Made by a program: the position numbers and the translations under genes. A stretch of DNA of 64,000 nucleotides from Mya arenaria (taxonomy: Eukaryota > Mollusca > Bivalvia > Myida > Myidae): NCBI RefSeq assembly GCF_026914265.1, contig NC_069130.1, positions 45,469,929 through 45,533,928 of the forward strand, given 5' to 3'. The notes beneath the pieces are model-generated. The model saw only the letters and a list, made by a program, of their open reading frames with translations. It searched no databases and was not told the origin of the DNA. Below, piece after piece: positions 1 through 9,567 of this stretch; within the stretch, counting starts at the first letter, position 1, and every line of letters starts with the position of its first letter.

Positions 1-1400
1 TACAAAAAATAAAAATGCTGATATTCGCTATAATGAATTTTTTAGGCAGCTTGGTCGAGTTTTAGGCGAAATGCAGACATTCGTTAAAGGATGGTGATTT
101 GTGAAAGAAACAATAACTTTGTCATTTTTTAGAGGAGGAAAGGCATGCATAAATAGTTTATATTAGAAACCAATTTTAGGCCGCTAGGCCGCTAGGCCGC
201 TGAACTGCTTGATCGACTATTTTGAAAAAGAAAGTTAGTTGCTTAAGTGTGATTATTTGTGCACAATACAGTAAATATATCATTGTTTTAGAAGAACATG
301 CATGTGTATTCTTTAAACTAGTTGACTACTTTATCGACATTTTTGAATTTTCGTCAGTCTGACAATAAGGCAAGAATATATGTTACGTCATAGGACGATT
401 CAGTTTTCTGAATGTCCCTAATGACGGTGTTGTGCTTTGTCGTAACATTTATTCCATCCTTTAGTCGGGTTTAACGTCATTTCAAACGTTTTCGCAGAAA
501 GATCAATTGGTTTGGTTCACATTTGAACCGATCTTACTAAATCTTTGTCAAAAATTACGTCTCTAAAAGTCTAGTTCAAAGCTTGTTAAGTGGACATAAA
601 AAACTAAGACCGATCTTGATGAAACTTTATCAACCACATTTGTACTAGTATGTGTTTTAATTGCTTTTTATGTGGCGAAAGTGTGCCTTTTTGCCCCATA
701 AAGAAATCCTTTTTTATGCGTGAAATCACCGCATAAACGAAAAAAACACGTTTATGCGGCGATGCCGCTATGCGGCGTTGCACAGCTCCCGTACAGTCAC
801 TGTGCAGTCCGCTTTCAGTTTCTCTTCAATTGACGTCACGACTAACGGTGCCATTTGAAAACAAGCGCACGGAAACGTAGTTTTCTCCCCGTGTCAGCTT
901 TAGTAGCTTATACGTTTCGGATTGTGTTTTCCTATTTCTTTGAAAATTAAATGTTTGAGCGAATTTCAAAACGTTCTTGTGACGATATATTTCATAGCAA
1001 GCCAATCTCATTAAAATCAGATCCCCAATACACGCTTGACGACGTTACATAACGTAATGAAATAAAGTGAACGTCACGATATGATTTTAATGAGATTGAT
1101 AGCAAGCTTGACTGTCTAAGAGCAGACGTTGTTTATTTCAAAATGCAACGACCGATTGACGTCAAATGTTAAGATGACGTCGCGCAAACGTCGTCAAACA
1201 AAATCGCGGAGTTTTTAAGATTTTCTGCAGCTGATATTTATTTCATTAAGTTTTTAAATTCAGCATGCGTAGAACAAAACGTCACATGGGCCGGTAGCGC
1301 GTTACTATGGTTGCATTATAAAAATATTACTGTGTTGTTTCGTGCTCTGCTATGTCATGCTACTCTTATCGAGGCAGTAAGGAGAATATTACTATCTTTT
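1..1400. other. Intergenic DNA, no gene seen
   Basis: AT-rich sequence without a convincing coding region. A short direct repeat (GGCCGCTA repeated three times) lies at 179-202. An imperfect inverted repeat pairs about 1003-1020 with 1081-1098, with a roughly 60-bp loop. GACGTC-type motifs recur near 830 and 1155-1185. A 61-codon open frame on the minus strand (1011-826) has no support beyond being open. Confidence 0.5.
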
Positions 1401-1401
1401 A

Positions 1402-1640
1402 TGTGTTTCCGGTACGGATAGAAAAATCCGACCCGAGGGCACACACGTAACGAGGCTTGCCGAGTTACCGGTCACGCAGCGTGCCCGAGGGTCAGATTTT
1501 TCGATCCAGACCGGAAAATCGTGATTGATATTTTTTCTTGCATACCTAAAGTTATGAATTTGTGGAAAACTTGACGATGGAAACGCATTTTTGTACATTT
1601 CATAAAAAAGCGCGTGCGACGAACTATCGCATAGATTATT
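1402..1640. repeat. Foldback (palindromic) MITE-like copy 1, partial
   Basis: Left arm 1406-1442 and right arm 1479-1517 are inverted copies of each other around a centre that is itself palindromic. The right side continues through the outer segment, ending in the AAAAGCGCGTGCGACG block near 1605-1621. The matching left outer arm is missing, so this copy is truncated. It belongs to the family seen complete at 7619-7946. Confidence 0.75.
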
Positions 1641-2213
1641 GCCTCAGCCAATCACCTTTGAGTTTTATCTCATGTGTCACTGAACATCCAATCGCGGTAC
1701 CATGTAGCCATTACTGATATATTTTTAGCGTTGGCGAAAGCGTGGGCATTTTATTTTCACAAAATCCACCACCACCATCTCCACCACCTACCGTTTAAAT
1801 ATCTGTCAGTATAAAAAGTTGGAGAAATGAGCCGATCGAACTGTTTTCGTGTCAATATTGGATGGTGAACACATCGTTAACGTCCATGTTTTTCTCAATA
1901 CTTTCTTACCATAAGTAGTGTTACAGTTCTTTGTTTCTTTTCCATTTTCCACTTTTGTCTGGCACTATTTACAAAATCATATTTTTCTAGTAGGGTTGAC
2001 TGTCCACCCTGATATGTATTTCGGGAAATGTTATTATACAGATGCTATTGACTCTTTATATGTTTTGGTTTACGATATTTCGTAAAAATACTTTTATGGC
2101 ATTCATTAGTGTCGTATTTTCATTCAAAGCTTGTTTTACATTTCCCCTATATCCATACGAGTTAGACCCGGCTTGTGACTAAGTACCTTGACCTTGGGCA
2201 ATACATATATATA
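1641..2213. other. Intergenic DNA, nothing recognised
   Basis: AT-rich sequence. No open frame, repeat array or RNA gene stands out. Confidence 0.5.
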
Positions 2214-2215
2214 TA

Positions 2216-2375
2216 CAGTCGAACCCCGTTGGCTCGAACTCCCATGGACCGGCGAAAATACCTCGAGCCTCGGGAAATTCGAGCCAAGCGTAAATGCTTA
2301 CATTAAGTAGAAAGAAATCGGTCCTTTACCTACAGTTCAAGCCAACGATGAGTTCGAGCCAATGGGTTTCGATTG
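2216..2375. mobile_element. 160-bp MITE with TA target duplication (Tc1/pogo-type ends)
   Basis: The left end CAGTCGAACCCCGTTGGCTC and the right end are inverted repeats over about 26 bp with a few mismatches. TA dinucleotides flank both ends (2214-2215 and 2376-2377). The interior also contains shorter inverted copies of the TTCGAGCCAA motif. It is too short to encode a transposase. TA duplication and CAGT-like ends fit the IS630/Tc1/mariner/pogo superfamily; that assignment is inferred from the ends alone. Confidence 0.75.
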
Positions 2376-2829
2376 TAAACACTATTTTTAAAATAACTGG
2401 TATTAATGTGGAAGACCAACCCAGTAAATTTAAAATTGGAAAAATACGTCATCACTGCGAAAGCTACATATCTATATACGTGTATATAGTGTCGTAAGCG
2501 ATGGGATATCTGCAGTAAGTAAGATTCAATGCGTTGTATTCAAAAATCAATATTAAGATTTTGACATTTTGAAATTTTCCTCTTCTTGCAAATGTATTAT
2601 ATAGTGTCTTTATAAATATCTGATCTCTGATTTTTATACATTTGATTATCTGTTAGGTATCCCTACCAATGTATTACATTTATCCAACAAGAGCGGCGCA
2701 ACAAAAACGATGCACGGCGAACGCCAACAACTGTGTTTGTATTTCTAAAAACGGGTATAACTCAAGAAAAATCAATACTTGTAAGTCTTATGGCTGTCGA
2801 GAGTTTTATTTGAATATCTTGAGCGATGT

Positions 2830-3207
2830 TCAGTAACGGCACAAAGGTTAAGAATACGCAACGACGCAGATGCCGTCCGCATCAGCACTATGACATTACA
2901 ACCGCAGTACAGTGAGGAATCGGCTTATAGAGCGGGACATACGCTGCATGAGACCTATCGTGACATGATTCTCACGTGGCGTCACCGTCAAGTTTGTCGT
3001 CAGGGGACGGTCGACAATCGTGCTCGTCGATGGCGTTTCGTGACATTTAGTGATGTATCACGATTTAATATCACCAATGCTGACAAGGGACTGCGTTTAT
3101 ACAGGCGGCGTCATGAACGCAACGCACGTTACTGCATATTACAATATATCCGTTTGGGTGGCGGCAATCAATTTAAATTAAATTTCACCTTACAGCATTA
3201 TGATTGA
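2830..3207 (+). pseudogene. Tc1/mariner-family transposase relic
   Basis: The 105-codon open stretch 2890-3207 contains WRFVTFSDVSRFNI followed by NADKGLRLYRRRHERNARYC. This matches the family pattern around the second catalytic Asp (W..V.FSDESRF.L..ADGR..VYRRR.ER). The Glu usually found in SDESRF is Val here. Just upstream (about 2830-2890) the similarity seems to continue in another frame with in-frame stops, and downstream only an LQY..GGG remnant survives. The DDE catalytic core is incomplete and no terminal repeats were found, so this is a dead fragment. Confidence 0.75.
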
Positions 3208-3454
3208 TTTGCGACTTTCTGCATAATTTAATTTCCACAGGAGTGTTGTTTCATATTTTATTCATTTGTGGTTTGGTTATTAAATACAGCCTTAATTCAA
3301 CCACTGTAGCGTTTTTATTTACATACGTTTAGTAGTAAGGATTTGCGAAAGTGCGATGAGGCCAAATATTAATTGTTCACGGAAGATCATGCAAAGAGCT
3401 TACTTTTCCTCCTAGACTGCGAATAATCCCACTCAATATATTAAGTTAACTTCA

Positions 3455-3540
3455 TCATAATCATCATCATCATCGCCGTCGTTACCACGGCTACCACCAT
3501 CATCATTATCGACATCGTCTCAAGCTATACCACCACCACC

Positions 3541-3623
<83 letters not shown>

Positions 3624-3915
3624 CCTCCTCCTCAACTTCATCATCATCGACGTCGGCGTCGTGGTTGTTGTCATCATTATAATACGTATACTCATCATTC
3701 TAACACATTTTCATACTCATCGTATTAACCACCACAACCACCATCATCATCATCATCGCCGTCGTTACCACGGTTACCGCCATCATCATCATCGACGTCG
3801 TCGACATCGTCTCAACCACAACCACCACCCTCATCATCATCATCATCATCGTCGTCGTTACCACCACCGCCATCACCACAATCATTATCATCATCATCAT
3901 CATTCTAACACATCC
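3455..3915. repeat. CAT/CAC/ATC trinucleotide microsatellite
   Basis: Long runs of CAT and CAC triplets, interrupted by CGTCGTTACCAC-type variants that recur at roughly 3475, 3765 and 3855. Histidine-rich (+) and methionine/valine-rich (-) open frames here are artefacts of the triplet periodicity. Confidence 0.95.
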
Positions 3916-4693
3916 TCACCCTCATTGTATTAAATACAAATCAAACAATATTTTCAACGTTTAATCATATATTCTTCAATTATAATCAAATTGTGCGATA
4001 TGTTAAATAATACGCAATTATATATTCTATTATTTAGGTAACTAAATCTACTCAATGTTTGGTTATTTCTTTTGTAGCATTTGTTGATACATAATATCAT
4101 TTTGTAGATTTCATAATAATGTGAAATTTATGTAATCGATTATAAACATAGAAAGTCAACGTGTTATTGGTATACTCCTCTAATACAGAATATAAAATAC
4201 AGCTGAGCAAGGATGCCATTGTAAATAAAGAAAAAACTAAATATTCTCCATTAATTCATAATCCATAAGCGAAGTAAATACCTAACATTTATCAAATGAT
4301 ATCACATTAAACTAGGAAATTAGTTGCTTTATTAAGAGATTCTTTAAAAAAAAAAGTCGATCAAGATTAATTAACCGACTATTGCACGTGTTGATTACGG
4401 ACTGTTGTGTTATAATTAAAAAAAGAAAGTTTTCATCCGCGTTCGATATATTAAAAACACCAGCCCCAACAACATTGCTCTGTCATCTGTCAAGATAAAT
4501 CTATTTTTGGATGCATGCAAATACACAGCATAAAACAAATTAACTTTGAATACACATAGAAAGTGGTGATAATAATTAGTTCAGGGAAAAATGACATATA
4601 TTTCTATAAATAGAATGACACTTTCATTGATTGTTTCACTGTTTTTCATCAAATATGAATTCCCATAATCGATGCTAACACTAAACTTATTGT
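3916..4693. other. AT-rich region downstream of the NLR gene
   Basis: No coding region recognised. It should include the 3' UTR of the minus-strand NLR-like gene. AATAAA-like words on the minus strand are common in such AT-rich DNA, so no single polyadenylation site can be chosen. Confidence 0.5.
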
Positions 4694-6969
4694 TCACATT
4701 TTGGTGGATCTGAAATGAAGCCTTCCACTCGTATTGCCAAACGGGAGAACCTCGAATGACGGCGAACTGTCCATATGTTCTCGGATGTCTTTCATCTCAC
4801 TGGCAGGTTCCACCCTGCATAAGTGCATGTCGCATGTAATGGTGTGTGGTATGTTCTTCATCGTCTCTATCAGACTCCGCACCGCCCCCGCTGTCATTGT
4901 CACATGCGTAAGTGTAATATCGGTGATGGAGGCTGGAGGGAGGAGGTGGAGATCACCTAGATCTGTACGCTCTATGTCAAGGTGTTGTAACTGAGGGAGA
5001 CTTGGTAGTGTATCCACAAGTAACTGGACATTCTTAACTTTCCATAACACAACACGTTGTAGTTTACTCCACCTTTGATCGTGTTTAAATAATCTAAATA
5101 TGTACATTTCAACATTCGATGATACACTCGATAAGGTACATGTTGTAATATGTGTTGGATCAACCTGCACACGTGTTGTATTGTCTCCCACTATACACAG
5201 ATATTCCAGCCTGTGACACTGGGACAGGTCATACTGCCCATCACGGTTCCACAGTCTCACTGCTTTGAGGGAGTCGGAGGAGGATGTGATCATCTCCTGC
5301 AGCTCTTCCCCATTAATTTGATCATTGCATCCACGGATGTCTAGTGACTGAATACGTTCCTTGTTTATCATCATCAGCTTTTTTAACACTACGACATCGT
5401 AGATACTATGAATCCAGAAGTGTGCGAGATAGAGCGGTATGTCACCATAGTTGTTCGCCCTGGCTTCACGGTTCCCGGAGAGAATCAGGTCCTGAAGTAG
5501 ATCAGCCTCTTCACTGTAGAGTGATGGTTGTAATGGTGGTCTAGAACTATTGATCCATGAAGACATTTGTACACCGAGCTCGGGCTTCATTCCACATATG
5601 AAAATAAATGTCTGAGAAACATCTCCCAAGATATTTTCCTTATTATCTTGTTCGTACTTGTTTGATAGCTGACTGTAGTCGTTTTCATTTAAACATAAAT
5701 GAAGAGCCGCTAAAAACTCTTGAAGTGTTTTATGAAAGAATGAAAAGTGAGATGATTCCTCGATTAATGAGTTGGATTTCTTCTCCGTGAGTAAGCCTGA
5801 CTTTAATGCAAATTCAACCTGCTCCCCTATTAACAAAGCGTTGACTGTTGTGTTGCTGAAGACAACAGACGAATCTCTGCACTCTGAAAACAAAGTTGTG
5901 TATGCCAACTTTGCCAGCGCAAGATAAACCATGGGATTTTGCATGAAGCATTTATGTTTCTTTAGTACGGGTGGCAGATCGATTTCCGGAATGTTATTCC
6001 CGCTTTGCTTACAACTATGTCTACGTGACAGCATGTTTATAACGCCAGCATAAATGTCACATTTTGAATCAGTTAACGATTTTCCCTCGAACCACAGGCA
6101 CACGAGCTGGGTGATACTGATAGGTGCTGACAATAATCCTTTAAGACCCTTCGCTGACACCATTTTCATGAAAGCCTCTGGTGTCCGTTCATCCTCAGAA
6201 TCCTCATTAAGAATGTTGATGATATTTTCCACGAGTTGCTTTGTGTCTGCTGCTCCTTCTATTTCAAGATATTTGTCGATCTTTGAATCCTGCACTCTAA
6301 ACTGTGACATTCGCCAGGGACGCGTTGTCGTGAAGAGTGTGGCCTTGTTGGCCGAATTACGGAAAGGGATGACTTTTTCCTCAGTTTTGCAGGTACAGTT
6401 TACGTTTTCCGGATGGGTCCATTCGTCGAGGCCGTCAGCTATGATTAAACATTTCTCACTTTCCAGCACCGTCTGTAATAGCCGGTAACCATCATCGGCA
6501 TCCTTCTCGTGGTAGATTTTACGTATAAGTTGATCCTTGATCATTTGTGCTAGATCACACGTTTTACCTGAATCTCGTAGAGTGACATGAAACAAAAATG
6601 CAAACTCTTTGAAGAATTCTGGGTCGGCAAAGCTTGTTTTAATACCGACGTTTTCCTCCGCTGGTAAATACTGGTGAGTCCATTCTAGGGCACACATTAC
6701 GGAGAATGTGGATTTCCCGTTGCCCGGTTCTCCAACAAGGAAAACATTTCTGAGCAAGTGATCTTCTTTTAAGAAAACATCTGAAAATTTTACAACATCT
6801 TTACCGCTTTCTTCCTTGTCATTTTTGCCGATTTTTCTATGATTTTTCTCCACAATTTTCGGTGCCACGTAGAATTTGTTGAGTTTGGCGTTCTTTTCTC
6901 CAAGAATGGGAGATATCGGCATGTCGGCCAACGTGGTTCGGTAATGGTTTGCCAAACGTAGTCGTAGTC
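4694..6969 (-). CDS. NLR-like NACHT protein, 3' terminal exon
   Basis: One open exon of about 755 codons ends with TGA at 4696-4694. Residue numbers below count from codon TTG at 6955. An N-terminal linker is followed by a NACHT NTPase: Walker A GEPGNGKS at about 75-82, Walker B IIADGLDEW at about 171-179, and a sensor-like TTRPW at about 210. An FSFFHKTLQEFLAA motif typical of the helical region after NACHT follows near 410, then a leucine-rich C-terminus with degenerate LRR-like segments to about 750. No in-frame ATG precedes the domain. A polypyrimidine-AG acceptor lies directly upstream (exon base 1 at 6969, two bases before the first full codon), so this is a downstream exon and the N-terminal effector exons are not seen here. 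In this family NACHT oligomerises on ligand sensing in cytosolic innate immunity; that role is inferred from family. The catalytic motifs are intact and no frameshift was found. Confidence 0.85.
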
Positions 6970-7067
6970 CTGTAGTAAAAAATATATAACATTTAAAACA
7001 TAAAAGTTAAAAACAGATACGTATGCATTATTTTAAAACACTTGGTGAGAAAACATGAATCATTGTT
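6970..7067 (-). other. Intron start upstream of the NLR exon
   Basis: Contains the TTTTTTACTACAG-type 3' splice acceptor on the minus strand. The 39-bp array begins immediately beyond it, so the array probably lies in an intron of the NLR-like gene. Confidence 0.5.
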
Positions 7068-7625
7068 TGATAAGACGCTTGGTACAAAAGATAAAAATCA
7101 GCAATATCACAAGACCCTTGATGCAGAAGATTTGAAGCAGAATTATAAAAAGACGTCTGTTGCAAAAAATAAGTATCAGCCTTTCACAAGAGGCCCGGAA
7201 CAAAAGATTAGAAGCAGCGTTATCACAAGACGCTTGTTGCAGAAGATAAGTAGCAGCCTTAACCAAGACATTTGGTCCAGAAGATAAGTAACAGCATTAT
7301 TACAAGACGCTTGGTACAGAAGATAAGAGGCAGAATTATTACAAGACGCTTGTTACAGAAGATAAGAAGCAGCATTATCACAAGACGCTTGTTGCAGATG
7401 ATAAGTAGCAGCCTTTACCAAGACATTTGGTACAGAAGATAAGTAACAGCATTGTCACAAGACGCTTGGTACAGAAGATAAGAGGCAGCAATATTACAAG
7501 ACGCTTGGTACAGAAGATAAGGGGCAGCAATATTACAAGACGCTTAGTACAGAAGATTAGTAACAGCATTGTCATAAGGCGCTTGTTGCAGAAGTTAAGA
7601 AGCAGCATTATCACAAGACGTAAAC
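7068..7625. repeat. 39-bp minisatellite, about 14 units
   Basis: The unit is approximately ACAAGACGCTTGGTACAGAA followed by GATAAGNAGCAGCATTATT. It drifts between copies (CGCTTGTTGCAG, CATTTGGTACAG variants). A 39-bp period is 13 codons, which leaves long open frames on both strands. Their translations are simply periodic and not taken as genes. Confidence 0.9.
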
Positions 7626-7946
7626 AACGTCGCACGCGCTTTTTGGTGAAATGTACAAAATCTCGTTTTCTACGTCAATTTTTCCACAAATTGCTAATTA
7701 TAGATATGCAAGAAAATATATCAAGCATGTGTTTCCGGTCAGGATCAAATTTCCGACTCTCGGGCACGCTACGTGGCCAGTAACTCGGCAAGTCTCGTTA
7801 CCGGCCACGCAGAGTGCCCGAGGGTCGGATTTTTGTATCCACACCGGAAATACATGATTGATATATATTTTCTTGCATATCTAAATTTATCAATTTTAAC
7901 TTTTGTACAATTACACCAAAAAGCGCGTGCGACGTTGTTTACTGAC
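7619..7946. mobile_element. Complete foldback (palindromic) MITE-like element, ~330 bp
   Basis: The outer left arm contains GTCGCACGCGCTTTTTGGTG near 7630. Its inverse appears near 7918-7938 (CACCAAAAAGCGCGTGCGAC). Moving inward, ATATGCAAGAAAATATAT pairs with ATATATTTTCTTGCATAT. The inner arms with CCGACTCTCGGGCACGC and its GCGTGCCCGAGGGTCGG partner close the hairpin around 7770-7810. Almost the whole element can fold on itself. No coding capacity. A TGACGTCA site lies just outside the right end. Confidence 0.8.
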
Positions 7947-8094
7947 GTCATAGAGCGCAGTAATTTTTTATAGCTAAAATAGCGTTCTTAACGATTAATT
8001 ATTTTCAATATTAATTTAAACATATATATTTGATTGCGTTTTATTAAAATGGCAAATATATTTTTCATAAACCATGCAATAAATGAAATAAGAA

Positions 8095-8275
8095 GTGGCG
8101 CGTTGTTGCGCGTGACTCATCTTACATGGGAGATGTCAAGAAAATACATAAGAAAGCGCGTTTTTGTACATTTCACCAAAAAGCGCGTCGATGATGTTTA
8201 CTGACGTCATGACGCGCAATAAGTTGTATTCACCGCATACGTCAATAAGTTCCTTCGATATCACGTCTTTTAAGG
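8095..8275. repeat. Duplicated segment lacking the central hairpin
   Basis: Closely parallels 8397-8830: shared GCGTGACTCATCT start, shared AAGAAAATACATAA, then the CACCAAAAAGCGCGT block, a perfect TGACGTCATGACGCGCA stretch and CGTCAATAAGTTCCTTCG. The roughly 240 bp of hairpin-containing sequence present in the other copy is absent here. Confidence 0.75.
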
Positions 8276-8396
8276 GTTATTTTGTTTTGATTTTCAGGAA
8301 TATTTTTGTATAGTTACTGTTAATCGAACTCATCTATTGAAATCTCATAACTATTGTTACATTTAGTGTTTAATAAAAGAAAATGAAAATATTACG

Positions 8397-8830
8397 TCAC
8401 AGCGCGTGACTCATCTGGCATGGGGGATGCCAGATGGAGTTTTCCAGCACGGCTGAATTCACCGGAAATGCCTATCAGGTGTGCTAGAGTGATAATATCT
8501 GTCATGTGTTCCCGTTCCGGATCGAAAAATCCGACCCGAGGGCACCTGCGTTGCCAGGTAACGAGGCTTGCCGAGTTACCGGCTACGCAGCGTGCCCGAG
8601 GGTCGGATTTTTCTATCCGGAACGGACACACATGATAGATTTTTTTCTAGCATGCCTTAAATTACATTTTTGTGAAGAAAATACATAAAAAAGGGCGTTT
8701 TTGCACATTTCACCAAAAAGCGCGTGCGATGATGTTTACTGACGTCATGACGCGCAGTAATTTGTATTCACTGCATACGTCAATAAGTTCCTTCGCTATC
8801 ACGTCTTTTAAGGGTAATTTAAGGTATGCT
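8397..8830. mobile_element. Foldback element copy with intact inner hairpin
   Basis: Inner arms 8503-8545 and 8591-8633 are inverted repeats of about 43 bp with few mismatches. Between them CTGCGT pairs with ACGCAG and GGTAAC with GTTACC. A CRE palindrome TGACGTCA occurs near 8742. Open frames through this segment on both strands follow from the palindrome and are not genes. Confidence 0.8.
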
Positions 8831-8990
8831 AGAAAAAATATATATCATGTGTGTCCGTTCCGGGTAGAAAAATCCGACCCTCGGGCACGCTGCGTTGCCA
8901 GATAACTCGGCTTGCCGGAACGGGAACACATGACAGATATTATTATTCCAGCACGGCTGACGTCACCGAAAATGCCTATCCAGTGTGCTA
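8831..8990. repeat. Third hairpin copy, 3' truncated or rearranged
   Basis: The left inner arm (GTGTCCGTTCCGGGTAGAAA onward) runs at about 8847-8890. The right arm is shortened to CTTGCCGGAACGGGAACACA. The GGTCGGATTTTT part is missing, as if deleted within the palindrome. It is followed by CCAGCACGGCTGACGTCACC, as also seen beside the 8.4-kb copy. Confidence 0.65.
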
Positions 8991-9567
8991 GAAATACAGA
9001 GTTTCAACACTATCTAACTTTCTTAACGAAAGTTAGTGGGCGGAAACCATGTTTCTTTCTAAGACACAGTGACCTACACCTTACTTCTCATAAGCAACCC
9101 CAAGTTAGCTCTTTACATAAGCCACCCTACACACAGTTTCATCCATATCCATATACGTCAATTTAATCAAAAGCATCTCTTACCTTCCTTCAATATCTCC
9201 CCTTCGTTCTCAGCACTGAGCTTGAAATCGTCTGTTTGCAGCTGTCAACAAAACAGATCAAGACATTAAGCATCCCATTATTGAAAGGCTATTTTATAAA
9301 ATAATATAAAGACAAAATTTTAACGGAAAACAATTTTACAATATTAGAATTTGGTAGAATGTGTAAATAAAACTAGTTTTTTATCTCGTGATCACGACTA
9401 ATTACTCGTTCCCACGACTTGCATGTTGTTGCCACGACTTAATAATTTCGAAGCCATATTTCGTTCGTTTAAGACGTAGGAGGGTTCAGACCAGTTGACG
9501 ATTTGTGTCATGGGTGACCGGTCTGTAACGGTCGTGACCCATTGGAACGCTACCTTGGTTTGGCCTC
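8991..9567. other. Intergenic DNA with two small stem-loops
   Basis: A perfect 9-bp-arm hairpin CTAACTTTC/GAAAGTTAG sits at about 9016-9038. Another imperfect hairpin around 9509-9542 pairs ATGGGTGACCG with CGGTCGTGACCCAT, directly before the 53-bp array. No gene seen. Confidence 0.55.

Noticed and set aside
3661-3933. 90-codon His-rich frame (+) and Met/Val-rich frame (-)
   Set aside because: They follow entirely from the CAT/CAC triplet microsatellite and have no flanking coding signal.
7060-7783. Frames on both strands through the 39-bp minisatellite
   Set aside because: The 13-codon period explains the openness; sequence is purely repetitive.
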